Positions 35,501 through 50,500 of a stretch of 64,000 nucleotides of DNA are shown here, one piece after another. Under the pieces are notes generated by a model. That model saw nothing but the letters and a program-made list of their open reading frames with translations. It made no database searches and was not told where the DNA came from. Position 1 is the first letter of the stretch. Every line of letters begins with the position of its first letter. The translations under genes were made by a program, and so were the position numbers. Origin of the DNA: Zygaena filipendulae (taxonomy: Eukaryota > Arthropoda > Insecta > Lepidoptera > Zygaenidae); NCBI GenBank assembly GCA_907165275.2, contig OU015649.1:4990001-5054000 (forward strand), in the 5' to 3' direction.

Positions 35501-38500
35501 AAGTGATCCTGAGTGACATAAAGTATTTCTTATCCCGGAATTCCCGCGGGAACTTAGAAATTACCGCGGGTGAAACAGCGGGGGTCAGCTAGTTTTTATA
35601 TATTATAAAGAAGATAGCTAGACCCGCGGTTTCACCAGCGTTAATTTCGGAGTTCTCGCGAAAATTCCGTTATAAAACTGTAGGTAGCGCGTGTATGCAA
35701 AATTTCATGATAATTGTTTGAGTACCTACCTAGCTAAGCCGTGAAAGGTAACAAATGGAAAGACAGACAGAGTTACTTTCGCATTTATAATATTAATATG
35801 GATTACAAACTTTACCTCTTTTTACTATAATATTAGAGTAGATTATCATGAAGAAGTGAAGTACCTAGTTAGAATTCGTTTACATTTTATTGATTGTAAC
35901 CTTTTTTTCGTGGTCACAGGAATGTAACGTACATAGCTGGCAATCAGCGGCTGCAGTTGTGTATATTCGGCGGCGGTCACTCCTTGGCATACGTGCTGGA
36001 CAACAATGTGTACTACCTCCCCGATGCTAGCTCCAGCGAGGCAATACAACTGTCAACCGACGGTATCCCAGGCGTTGTCTACAATGGCCACGCGGATTGG
36101 GTTTACGAAGGTGAGAGCCGATAAAAAATGTCGCCTATTATTATACTTAGTTGAATTTTAAGTTTCGCGAGAGGTAAAGTAATAGTACAATACGCGGGAT
36201 TGTTGTCAACTGATGAAGGATTCCCGAAGAGTCTTATAGCTTTTTGATGACTCCACCTTACCTTAGGGAAAGAACGGTTAAAAACAAAATTATTTAAAAA
36301 ATGTAGGTATTTATTTATGTAACCATGGCAAGTTATACTGCTCTACAATAAACTTTTCGCATTAAAATTCTCTATCGATAAATAATTTTTTATCGATAGA
36401 GTTTAGTTTGTACTTTGTATGGTGCAATCTCTTTATGTTTTTTGGCTTATAGTAGTTTTTTTAATTGTTCCTTTTTAAGATGTTTAATAAAGAGTTATCT
36501 ATCTATCTATTCGCCTATTACCCTTTTTCCATCTTCGAAATTAAACTAGGACGTCATATTAAAGCACTCATTGACTCTCATTTGGGAAAATGATGAAGCC
36601 TCAGTTTTGACGTTTTTTATACCAAAAAAATTGGTATTGCATTTTACAGAGGATGTGATGTACACCGGACAAGCGACATGGTTTTCCACGGACGGTTCGT
36701 ATCTGGCTTTCGCCAGTTACAACGATACTCTCGTAGAGAGCTACTCTTACTACTATTTCGTCGATAAAACTGATCCAGACGATCTCTATCCTGAACTCGT
36801 TGATCTGAAATATCCCAAGGTCTGTAGTGAAATCTTTTTACACATCGCATATAATATTGTTTCATCTATTAAAACTTACATTTGGCATAACCATCATAAT
36901 TCACCTCAGTGTTTCAAATAAGAAAAAAATGTTTGGATTACCTAAGCATCGTATTTAGTTAATTACGACTCTATTAATAATTCGTATTGAACCAAGAACA
37001 CAATATAACGTGTCATAATATTCCTACGTACTTGCCTATACTATGAAAAAATTATAATATGAGAAAATTGGCTCTGACGATCCACCTTAACAAAGCTTAT
37101 TACATCAGAGAAAAAAAAAATGCACCTTTCAAATACCCAACTCGTTAATTGTATTTAGAAAAATATTTTTTAACCAAGGCAAATTAGAACTTTGCTAACG
37201 CTGATTGTATTCTGAGTAGAATTACAACGTATCACGAAAGGATACTAATGCGGTACAGTATTTACTTTTAGGTCGGACGTACTAACCCCACCGTGCAACT
37301 ACGCGTGGTCAATTTGACCGCATTGGTGGCAGGCGAGGAATACGTTCGTGTCTTCGAGGCACCTGATGAGGTCACTGAAGACCATATCCTAGGAGGTGTG
37401 ACGTGGCTTACAGACAACGAAATGGCTATGCACTGGCTCAATAGAAGGCAGAACTACACTGTTCTCAGGATCTGTAACGTGGAAACGGACTTTTGTGAAG
37501 TAAGTATACAGTAGTGACAATCTTTAATGTTGTTTTGATTTGCCTAAAGATATCAAAGAAATGCATCGCTTCTTGATGTCAGTTTTTGTTATTTTATAAT
37601 TATTACTATTCCCGCCCGCGGTTTCTATAACGTTTCACCCTTTTAACCTTAGAGATTAAATTACGTACTAAAAGTCCTGAAATACGTGTTATTTAAAAAG
37701 AAGAGGCCACATAATCCCTTCCTCAACTAAATTAAAAAAGTGTCATACAAACTTTCGCCCCTTTAGAGGTTGAATGTTCTTACTTACAATTAGTGATTGT
37801 CTATATCTATCTTTAAATATAAAAATGAAATACTGTTCGTTTGTCTCGCTAAAACTCGAGAATGGCGGACCGACCTGGTGAATTTTGATCTTAAAACATT
37901 TGTGGAAGTTCAGGGAAGGTTTGGAGTTCCTGCGAGAATTCCGAAACTCACGCGGGTGAAACTGCGGGGCGCAGCTAGTACAATATAAAAAGTTTGTTCA
38001 AAATTACAAATTTGTAGTCTCTGTGTTTTGGTTTGGACTTTGAATAAGTAAGTAATTAGTAGGTAAATAGGACATGAAATTGTAAAATACGATAATATAT
38101 ATATAATTAAAATTGAAGTGTCTCCAAATTAACAGCCGAATTAAATAAAAAAACCATTTAAAAAAAAATTCTCTGTCCTTCGGTCTGTCTGTCTGTTTGT
38201 TTGTTCCGGCTAATCTCTGAAACGGCCGGACTGATTTTAACGGGACTTTTACTGGCATATAGCTGATGTTATAAGGAGTAACTTAGGCTACTTTTATTTT
38301 AGAAAAAATAGTTCCTGCGGGAATTCCGAAACTCCCGCTATCTACTAAATCCCGCTGAGTCAGTTCGTTCCTTTGGACTCTAAATGATTAATTCATCCTA
38401 ACTCAGGAAGAGCACAGGCAGCAGCCCAACGGCTGGGTGCCTATCGCCTTACCTCGGTTCAGCAGCAGCGGAAACTTCTACGTGTCGACGCGTTGGTCCA

Positions 38501-41500
38501 TGGAGCAGGCTGATGGCAATGTCTGGCAACACCTGTACCTGAGCATGAGGATCAACGGAACCATCGTTTCTACTTCCATCACACCCGGTGCCTTCACAAT
38601 CAATAACTTCGTCGGAATGGATGAAGATAATTTAGCATAGTAAGTAGCATAGTAGTAGTTCTTAGAATCAAATTAAAAAGAACATAAGTACCTAAATAAA
38701 AATAAAAATGCGTGAGTGTCGTGGAACACTTGGTTAGAACGAAATTTTTTTCATATTAAACTGAGTCCGTTATGTCCGCTATGCGTGAAAGAGGCAAAAA
38801 TACAGAAAAAATGGTTTCGAAAAAAATTACAGTTGCTTTGTTTTTTTGTAGAGCGGCTATATGAATGACGCCGTGACGGAAAATGAATTTTACTCCCATC
38901 CGTACCATGCGATAAAGAACTTCGTTCTAAAAATAAACGTAGGTGCATATATCCAAATATATAACCGACCCTGCAGATTAAAAATCGGAGATAAAAATGA
39001 TAATTAATTATTAAGGGGCAAATAGTGCAAATGCCATTTGTACTGTCTCGTCTTTACTGAACTTACGTCGCAATACTGTTTAGATCGGATTGGTGCAAGT
39101 AACTAACTATACCGCTTCTCCTTCAAGAGTTCGCGGGTTCGATTCCCGGTGGAATCGGACTTTGTGTGACAGGACCACCGACAGTTAGTTCCGCTTTCCA
39201 TAAATAGTACCGTAATACCTACTACCACCAAACAACACCAAAATTCGATTTGTTTTTTTTTCTTAATTCTTACCAACCAGCTACTTCACGCGCACCGTGA
39301 CGGACTCGCCGTGGCAGTCGCAGGTGCACGTGACCGGGGCGAGCACAGGCTGCCTCAGCTGCGGCCTGGTGTTGCCAGACGGCGGGCCTTGCACCTGGGC
39401 CACGGCAACGCTCAGCCATCGCGGCTCATACATGACTATCACGTGCTCCTCGCCCAATGAGCCATCCGCCACTTATATCATCAATCCACGGGTAAATAAT
39501 GCTCAAATAAATAGCATGGCATTTTTTTTGTCTTCACTGGTGTGGCAAAGATGTACCTATAACTACCTACCCTAACGCTGAGGGTGTGAGGATAACCAAC
39601 CACAAATGCCTGGTGCAGATTGGTAGGGTGAACACACGTTCTACTTGATTTTATAATAATTGTAGGTGCAGGTTTCTTTATGTTGTATTCTTTGATTCAT
39701 ACATTCATATAATAAGTAAATCAGACATAAACGTCGAGCTAGGGACGAGCCTGGGATCGAACTTCCGCCCTGTGAATAAGAGGTGAGAATGGGCATGTTG
39801 ACTAATTTTAATTTTTTAGTCCGTCTTGTAGATTATTAAAAAATATTGGACTCGTATTTTTTCTTTTTTTACGTAATCAAAAAATAACGGCGATATATTG
39901 AGTTGACTATTCTGACAGTTTGTATGGCGGTTTTAGCGGTTAGTGACGTCACGACCCCCTCTGTATATTTTAATTTATTTAAAAAAAGCAAAAAATACGT
40001 GTCTATTGTTTTTTTTATTTTCTAACTGACGGACTAATTAGAATTTTGATTTTCAAAAGTAGTCCACATCCCCATTCTACAGCATGGGCTAACACGGCTC
40101 GCCGGCAATAATTAAATTGACAAAAACCTTAATACTAACTTAAACTAAAAACTTAGGTAGTGTCGTAAACACGTAAGCGTTTGAATCACAGCTAACAGCT
40201 TTCTGTGAAAGGAGGCCATAATAAAGGTACAATTGCTTGTTATTAAAATATTTTGAAACAAACGAACTGCTGAAGACTGCGGAACTCTGCTAAATGAGAG
40301 TAGTGTAGAAGTACACAGGACCGGCTGTCGTGGACAACACTTACCGCCGCACTCAGAGTCGACTTTAATGATTACTTAGTTAAGTATAGATTTTTAAAAC
40401 AAAACCACCGCAATCAGACAAGTTTAATAAATTAATGTTAATTGGTATTTAACTAATTAAGTTACATCTCATTAAATGCCAATTAACATTAATTTACTGA
40501 ACGTCTCTGATTGCGGCAGTTTTGTTTTAAAAATCTATACTTAACTAAGTAATCATTAAAGTTGACTCTGAGTGCGGTCGTTAGTGTGACTGTCGCCATA
40601 TTATTATGTACAAAAATCGCGATTCCGCCTGTGCCTGTGCAAAATTATACTTGTAACATAATTCTTGTCGACATACATCTGTTTAGGACATAGATATAGA
40701 TGGTAGAATTTAGACAAAGTCTTTTATCATTCGTTAGACAAATTGGATATGACGTGGGGCCCGAGAGGCATCAGCTGCGTCCCGGTTTGCTCGGTACTAA
40801 TTAGTCAGAGACAACATGTCTCTCTCATGCCTTTGTTGTAGTCGGGTCTCATTTTTCGTTGAACATATTCTATTTGCTCGCTTAAAGAATCGAACAACTT
40901 TGTACACTTGGGAAGACAACGCCGCGGTGCGGGAGCGGCTGTTGAACAAGAGCCGCCCCAACAGCATCATCACGACCGTGCCCCTCGAGAACGGGTTCCC
41001 CGCCCCCGTGCGCCTGCACCTCCCCCCCGGGCTGGACGTAAACGATACCGACACCAAGTACCCGCTGATATTCTACGTGTACTCGGGACCCAACACCAAC
41101 ACCGTATACGATACGTTCACTGTTGGTAAGTTTTTCATCTATTTTAATATTTTATAGAGCTAAAGTTTGTGAATTGTGAGTATGCGAGTTAGTGACGTTG
41201 TACGGGGTAATCTCTGGATCTCCGATCTACACAACCGATTTCGAAAATTCTTGCTTTTATAGGAAACTACAGTGGTCTTGAGTGACATAGGGTACTTTTT
41301 ATTCCGGAATTCCCGCGGTAATGTCGGAGTTGCCGCGGGAATTCCGAAACAAAAAGTCCGCGGGGACAGCTAGTAATCCTGTTGGTGCATTATTCAGAAA
41401 TTAAAAACAAAACATCCTCGAAAGCAATTTTAAACGAGGGGCTTCGATCCTTAGAATACATATTTATAAAAATAAGACGTTGATAATATCTGATATGATC

Positions 41501-44500
41501 TTACCGCCGCACTCAGAGTCGACTTTAATGATTACTTAGTTAAGTATAGATTTTTAAAACAAAACTGCCGCAATCAGACAAGTTTAATAAATTAAAGTTA
41601 ATTGCCATTTAACTAATTAAGTTACATCTCATTAAATGCCAACTAACATTAATTTACTGATCGTCTCTGATTGCGGCAGTTTTGTTTTGAAAATCTATAC
41701 TTAACTAAGTAATCATTAAAGTCGACCCTGAGTGCGGCGGTTAGAGTCTAAACTCTAAGATCACGTAATGCGAGATCACGTAATCAAGTAATGCGTGATC
41801 TTAGAGTCTAAACTCTAAGATCACGCATAATACCCGAAGGCCTGTATGATCGCACGTCGGCTACTTGTGCGCTCGATTTTCATAAATAATTATTTTTTTT
41901 AGGATAACTGCGTCGAAGATTTAGGTTTTGTTTGAGAGGTTTGAGGCGGGAATTATACTATTCGAATAATATAATAAGTTTCTCTTTTAAAATTATACCG
42001 CGTGTAGGTTGTTTTTTAAACGACTTCAAAAACGGATGAGGTTATAATATGTTCAGCACTTCAGCTGTATGTAACTATTTTTTTTATTTGTTGAATTAAC
42101 TTTATGTTGGTCGATTTTAGGTGGCCGAAGAGCTTATTTTCACATTTTATTTTTTGTGGAATAGAAGTCTAACTTCAAGTATTGGTGAGCGTACTATTAT
42201 TATTGATACATTAGAGTACCAATGCGTCTGTTCAGGTTATCATTCATATTTGGCGACGAACCGCAGCATAATCTACATGCTGGCCGACGGCCGGGGCTCC
42301 GGCCTCAAGGGGCAGGACATACTGTACTCCCTCAATAATGCACTCGGCACTGTCGAAATTGAAGACCACTTCGTGATTCTGAGGTAATTATCATATAAAA
42401 ATCATCGTAAACTTTTAACCGGAAATAATTGCATACGAACTATCTGCGAGAAAAATAGGGGTTTGTTCGGTAAAGTTCGCGATCGAAAAGTTCCCCATAT
42501 TAGTTCAGCAGTAAGTATTTCTGCTGTGAGTATTTCGGTTGGGCAGTTGGGCACCATATTTGGTTAAATAAATAAATAAATAAATATTTGGTCAGTATAC
42601 TCTCGCGTAGTTTACACATTATTAACACCGTGCGGGGTCAGTTACCGTGCCTGCTGGTCACTGATATTGTGTCGCCAACATATCGGATATGGATATGTCA
42701 TATCCTTCGGGCAACGAAGGGCGACCGATAGTCCGAAACCTCTTCGGTCTAATTGATTTCTCTCTATATATTATACAATTACCTAAATAAAAGCATTAGA
42801 ACATCCTATTAATTAATCTAAATTACAAAGAGAAAATATTTGATTTTCTGTATGTTTGTTTTTTTGTAATGGATAAATTTAAAAACTGATTAACCGATTT
42901 GAAAAAGAAACACCTTAATAAATGCGGGTGAAATAGTAGGGGTCCACTTGTTACTTATAAAGAGACTATAGCTGTCCCGCGCGGTTATAACACCCCCAGT
43001 AATTTCGAAGTTCCCGCGGAATTGTTCCATACAAACTTTGCAACCCCTCCTTGGGGTGGAATGTCAAAAAATCCTTTCTTATCGGATGCCTACGTCATAC
43101 AAAAAACACACCCTCCAAGTTTCAGGTCTGATCAGCGGTTTGGGCTGTGCGTTGATCCATCAGTCATTCAAGACAAAGCATTTTATATGTATAGATAATA
43201 TATATATACGGATAATTTTTGCATTTGAATAGGCTAGCCTGCTACAGAATTTTAGTTTTTAGTCCGTCATGTAGATTAATAAAAAATATTAGACACGTAT
43301 TTATCTTCTTTTACATGAACAAAAAATAACGGCTTCATATTGAGTCGAAAAGTCACGTGATGTTGCACTTTACACATAGGTACCTATACCTTGTTGTAAC
43401 GTCATGAGCCCCCACTCCTTTAAAAAAGCAAAATATACGTGTCCATTATTTTTTTAATATCTAACTGATGGACTTAATAGAATTTTGATTTTCATACCCC
43501 GCCACCATGTCTATTCTGCCAGGCAAGTACTGGACCGCTACCAGTTCATAGACCGCGAGCGGATCGGCATCTGGGGCCACAGCTACGGCGGGTACGCGAC
43601 GCTGCTCACCCTCGCGCGGGACGACCAATTCCTCTTCAACTGCGGCGTCTCCGGGGCTCCCGTCACCTCCTGGCTTTACTACAGTGAGTACCTACTATTA
43701 TAGTAGTTATAGACACGCCGCTGTTTCATAGGCGTATATAGAGGGGGGGCCGAGTGGGCCGGGCCCACCCCAGGATGGTCTAGTGCCCACCCCAAGATGT
43801 TGGGCTACCCATTCGAAATTCTATAATACTGCTTCAGACGACTTTATATGCCAATGCGCTGTTTACGTAATTTCAGCACTACCTGGCATTGTACGCCTCT
43901 TGGTCTTGAGGTAGTGGGCTTGGAGGTAAACCCAGCCCCGGTCATGTCTATACGCGTGTGCTTTTACTGCAGACGTAGGACAGGATACACAAGATTTAAT
44001 TTATTTTTCATTACTCATACTCGGAAAGTAGGTCTGAAGTTGCCTGAGAAGCGGGTTGAAAGTAACCCTTTTCAGCCCTAGGGAGAATCGCTTTCAACTG
44101 ACAGCTGGATACTGCAGAAACTCAAGTTTTTTTGTATGTCATAGGGGCATACTTACTGGCCAGTAGCACACCTAATGGTTGATTTATGTAAAATAAAATT
44201 CACTCATTTTTTCTTTAGCTAATTCCTATTTTTATTTTGACTTTCCTTGCATTCGTAATGAAAAGCACAGTGTTATCCTCGGGAGAAAGACTTATTAAGT
44301 CCCTCGATCTATCAAACCCCGTCTCGGGACTAAATAAGTTACTTTCACCCCTAGGATAACAATGTACTATAGGTGCCTACTGTTAAAAAAAGATTCTTCT
44401 CCATTGAAATAGCATATTATTTGTTGTTGTAGCATAATATTGTACTGAGTTCTGAGTATAGGATCGAAAGCAAAAACGTGTTATCGCCTCCTGTCGCGTA

Positions 44501-47500
44501 ATCTTTGCATAATGCATCTCAAATTATAGATTCACCTTTAGTACCTAATCAAGTTGCGTGCCCGTAGGATTCTCTACATAGAGCCACATGCAAAATTAGC
44601 CTAACGATACTGTCATAAAACATAGTATTAGTGTAGTATTAGTCTGAGACTCCTATAGTATAGTTAAGTACCTATATACATAACTAGCTGTGCCCCGCGG
44701 TTTCATCCGCGGTAATTTCCGAGTTCCCGCGGGAATTCCGGTATAAAACTAAGCTAAGTAAATTATCATAATGTATGTTGCATACCCCGCAACATACATT
44801 ATGATAATTTACTTAGCTTTTTTACTATCTACTACTCTATTTTTACTTTTTAAATTATCTCCACTTAAATTATCTTAAGAAATGTAGATTGTGGACGGTC
44901 TGAATGTAGAGTGTGAAGCCATCTCCCTTCTACGGTCGCCACTGAAAATCAGCGTCGTGGAACTTAGTGCCACGGCATAATGCTGAGTGGTAGCCATTTT
45001 GGTACCAACTATTCTAGTTTAAGACTCACGGTTGTACTTATTTTATCTTTATGGTATCAAATAAACTTTTTTCAATTCTATTCTATTCTAAAACGTACTC
45101 TATGTCCTTTTCTGCACCCCTGACAACGTGCATGCTAAATTACATCCAAACCTGTTCAGCGGTTTTTGCGTGATTGAGTAACAAACATCCACACTTTCAA
45201 ATTAATAATATTAGTAGAATAATAGTAGTAGAATGACCAGCATTTTTATCTCGAGTTCCAGATGGAATTTCGAAAAAATTAGTATCAAAGTTAGACTCTT
45301 AGCAATACAACAAATACAACCGCGTTCAACTTGGTGCAGCAGTTTTTGCGTAGCGCGAATACAAAGATACAGACAGACAAAAATTCTAAAAAACGGTATT
45401 TTTGGCTTCTATATCACTCATAAAGTCGCATTTTTTTCTTATTTATCTTCCATATACAGACATCGACCTGTTACAATTTTATTATATGTATAGATGATGT
45501 ATGTATTAAGTATTAAATTGGATAACCTGAAAGTGCCATTGTATTGTGCTCGCTTCTTAATTGGTGAGTGATATATAATAATATGAATCAAACGGAAGGA
45601 GAACATTAATTAAAAGGTTCTTTAGAACCAGTTTATATTCGAGTTTATATATTCCGATTCGCCCTTATCAATCCAAATGTGCTTTCCACTTAATGAATTC
45701 AACGTATGAAATGTATTTTTTTGTCTTATCCTCGTGGTTGTGTCACTCACATGGATTTCCTAATTCTCTCGAGAACTATTACGTTCGTTACGAATTAAAA
45801 CAAATACATTTTGTGTAAGATTTACACAATATACCTATTTGTTTTGGTTTATCTACCTCCATCAGTTAACAGTTTCTCACTTTTTGTAACACTGATGAAC
45901 AAAATGTACTTAAGTATACCTAAATTGGCATATAAAGTAAGTATACTTTTTTGGAAAGACTAAAAATATTTAAAACACATGAAAAATATATTTATAGGTC
46001 GATACATTTACTTTGATTTTTAATATAATACATTATGCTTATAATATACTATGTGATGTGAATACTAAATATATATGGTACCTAATCTTTATATCTTCTT
46101 TATAAACAAAAATGAATGTTTATACGTCTGTCTGAAACCATTGATCCGATTGTGATGAAACTTTGGCGGGTTCTTCTGCTTGCGTCCGCAAAAACTCACG
46201 CGGGTAAAACCGCGGGGCACAGCTAGCAATATATAAAAATGAATCCCTATTTCCCTTGGTCACGGCGTTATCAAATAGATATTCTTATTTTTAACAAGAT
46301 TTTAATTAGCAAATTATTGTTTTTATCTAATATTATATAGATATTTTATCCAATACTATATGTGTAGGCAAGTATGCGCAGGTTGTGTCTAGACGAACGT
46401 GATTAGATAATATTAAGAAAATCAAACAAATACGCAGTTAAGACTATGACTAATTGTAAGTATTTGTGTTTATGTTAATCACGTTCTTTGTACCAGACAC
46501 CAGTAAAGGAACGACGTGCCCGCCTTTAAACAAGTTGCCAACGCGCAAAACAATTTGCGTATAGGTATAGCAGCACATCCAAGGGCAATAATCATAATAA
46601 TACTTAATTACTAGAATAATATTATGTTGATTGGAACTTTGTGTTTCACTAGGGCTTAAAAAAATTATTGAATTTCAAAATATTATTGAATGTTCGATAA
46701 TACAATCACCGTTGAAGCAAAGACGAGTCACCCTCAAATTCATTAGATTTATAATTTTTTACAATCAGTGACACTTTGCTCTATTATTATTATTAAGATG
46801 TCTAAAAACGACCCAAGTATCGATGTGATTAAATTTCTTTCTTGCATGGTTTTATCAAGACCCATTAAAGGTCCTTTCACACCGTGTACCACTTAAAACT
46901 CTTTAGCAGCATTCCAAGACAAATGTTTCCCGAATGGGTGGTATCACAAAGAGACTAGGTGACTTTGAGTGCCCGCTTCGGAGCCTTGACTTATCCGATG
47001 AACGTTGTCGTATTTAAAAACGATTTTTTTTTCATTATCTTAATAAAATAGTAATAAAAAAATACTATATATAAATATTTTATTATTTTTAATCAAAGTA
47101 TTATAGTAGAGATATCCTGTAGATGTGGCGCGCGGATTTGCTTGACTATATAGATACCGGTTGCATTCACAAGTTTCAAGTGAATGAACCTATGGGCCAA
47201 AGCAATCCTCGTGTCAAGTCGTGTCGTGCTTTCCTTTACAGTTTGCTGAGGAAGAACTTTAGTAAATTCTTTTCCGTAAATCATAATTTATTAGGTACAT
47301 ACAATAATTGACTTTTAAGTTAAAACTAATATCCAAATTAGTGACTTTATGAGCAAGCCCCTCTATAGGTACTCTAATTTATATTAGTGACTAGTTTCCC
47401 CACGGTTTCACCCGCGTGAGTTTCGGAATTCCCGCAGGGACTATTTTTTTCTAATATAAAATAGCCTAAGTTACTCCTTATAAAATCAGCTATCTGGCAG

Positions 47501-50500
47501 TGAAAGTCCCGTTAAAATCGGTCCAGCTGTTTCAGAGATTAGCTGGAACGAACAGACAGTCAGACAAAAATTAAAAAAAAAAAAATTATGTTTATACCAT
47601 ATATTATACTTTCATATGCATTTAGTGAAAAGCTGTTAATTTAGAATTACAAACAGATACTTCAATTTTTATTTTTACTTTGTCAAAGATTTTTACCTGC
47701 TTTTTTTAAATTACCTGAGTTTTAAGATATTTGAATCTGTAGGTAGGTATGCATACTGCATATACCTATGTACAGCTACAGCCTGTACAGCTGTACAGCC
47801 TATGTACAGTTTTGTCAGCCTGCAAACTTGGCACATAGTAAAATTCAAATTTTGAAATTTTTCTTTATTTTATACTAGCTGTGCCCTGCGGTTTCACCCG
47901 CGTGAATTTTGGGATCAGGAACCGGACGTAGGCAGAACAACCCGCCAAAGTTTCATCACAATCGGACCAATGGTTTCGAAGTGCATAGAGGACAGACATA
48001 CAAACATTCATTTTTATTTATAAAGATAAGTACGCTACGAGTTCACTAAATTATTATGTTGAAATGTGAACCATTTGAAATCCGTATTAGAAATTTTGCA
48101 AGACGAAATACATTAATATACATAGTTAATGTAAATCACAATGAATTGATAAAATTCACTGTTTTATTTACTGTCGCGATTCAAATCACATAAAGTATTT
48201 ACAACTCTAGAACTGTTCGTGCTGATCACTAAATAGTATAAAATAAAGTCGCTTTCTCTGTCCCTATATCCCTATGTATATGCTTAAATCTTTAAAAAAT
48301 CTTTATCTTCTTTTGCGTAGGCATCGGATTTCGATGCGGTTTTCACCAATAGATAGAGTGAGTGAGTCAGCTAGTACTAGATATAACATCACTAGATTAG
48401 GTATTTTAACTTTACTTATTAGGTACTTATCTGTTACCGTTGCCTTCTTCGATTTTTATTGATAAGTTTTAATGATAATCAAGACACGTGGGGTCAAAGG
48501 ATCAACAATGGCGGATGGGTGACTAGTCATGATAACAAAGTGACTAGTGGTTAATGAATGCCGAGTGCGTAATTTTCCATGATTTCAACTTAACGGTCGG
48601 ATTGGCGAAGTGGTTGGTGGTTAATATCTCCCGGCTCCCCGTTAGTAAGGAGGTTCCGATTGCGATAACCGGTGGTGGAAGACTTTGTGTGATGAACTTT
48701 TGGTTCAGCTTTTCAGTCTGGACGAGTTTAGTACTATGTAATTGTATGTGGTACCTAGTACCTACGTGTTTGACCAAATCCGAGAAACGAGGATTAGCGA
48801 AAAATAGTCAAAGAAGTTTCACGACTGATTTTGATAATAACTAAAACTGTGGTTAGGTTATAGTAGATTATACACCAAGGGGATAAAGCACTGTTTTATG
48901 TCACGGGCGCTACATTGAATCCTGAACATAACGAAGGACTCCAAATTTAACTCCCGAGCGCAGCGAGGGTGTTATAAGTTAATTCCCGACCAAAGGGAGG
49001 GAATTAAGATTGAGTCCTGAGTGCAGTGAGGGATTCAAGCGCCCAAGAAAAAAACAGTTTTATCCCTGTGGTGTATACTCTACTTTTCTCACATAATGCG
49101 AGACAATAAAAAACCAGGCTTAGTAGATCCTATATAGCCACTTCTTTCAGCTGGCGTGGCCTACTCGATTTGACAAACAAATGAAGTTCGTCTCACTGCG
49201 AATCTAGTGGGCCACGGCTTCGGTCTTCGAAAATCGAGTTGGCCGCGCCCGCTGAGAACACATTCTGTTTAGCGAAATGAGACGTTATGGACATAGCAAT
49301 AAGAATTATGAAAGTGAAAATCACATTATTGACCAGCGGGTTATAATGAAATTCAATAGAACATTATAACCCGGCTAAAGCCAAGAGATATAATGTCTTG
49401 CTTTCGGTAAGGTTTACATGACATATAATTCGGCATTGTCGAGCATGTGGTGTGAAAATACTTATTAATTACCTACGTATAGATCTACCTACTTCAGATA
49501 TATGGTTCAGATGTCAGATAGTATGTATGTCTATAGGTATAGGCTAGGTAATATAGATCTACTTTCAGTTCAACTGTTGTTAGTTTACATAATTAAATTG
49601 CGACATGGATTTTCCCGCCGCCAGTGCACGTCGTGGAACAGGCGAATTTGACTGTTATCTTTTTTCCTGCTATCTGCGTCTACGCAGTTACGTGCATACA
49701 TGCTCTGCGTTAGGCCAGGCTCATAGGATATATTAAGTATATCACGCCTTTAGAATTAATGTGATGTAACTCAAAAATTGCGATTTCTTGGTAATTGAGT
49801 TTTTTCGGCACATAACCATGTTTTTTCAGGTCAATCAATTTATCAATATCAGCAGTTACAAGAATTTTGAGTTAGGACACTTTAATTCTAAAGTTGCGAT
49901 ATTGTAATTTAAAACTAATGAGGAAAAACATAGGAAATACAAGAAAAAGATTTTTTAGCTGAAAAACCTTTTTGAAAGAAATGACAAAACTCAATATTAC
50001 CAATGTCCTATTACCATTAACGTAAATCCTAATATTATAGATGTGAAAGTGAGTTTGTTGGTAGGTACTTTGTTTGTTATACTTTCACGCATAACAGTTC
50101 AATCTGATCATCATAAAATTTTGCATGCACATTGTCAGGGGTAGAGAAAAGAATAAAGGGCACTTTTATCCCAGAATTCCCGCGAGATTTCCGAAAGTAA
50201 CGCGAGTGAAACTGCATTAAATTCAGCATACTATTACACGTTGTCAGAGGTACAGAAAATGATATAGGGTACTTTTATCTCAGAATTTTTGCAGCCACAC
50301 CAAAATTGACGCGGGTGAAACCACGGGGAACAACCTATCTATATCTATTCTATACATCCATCTATATATATTAAGTATACATACATATAAATAAATCTGA
50401 AACGGCTAGAACGATTTTAACAGGGCCTTCACTGGCAGATAGCTGATGTTATAAAGGGTAGGTAACTTAGGCTACTTTTATTTTAGAAAAAAAAAATCTT

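Noticed and set aside
36370..36402. DRE-type promoter element (TATCGATA twice)
   Set aside because: The motifs are arms of a hairpin deep in a DPP4 intron, without a nearby gene start.
40797..41157. Open frame extending exon 11 upstream to 40816 ([12 protein letters not shown])
   Set aside because: Phase and homology favour the AAG acceptor at 40887; the upstream part is intron with no DPP4 similarity, and the TTGTAG acceptor at 40841 is out of phase.
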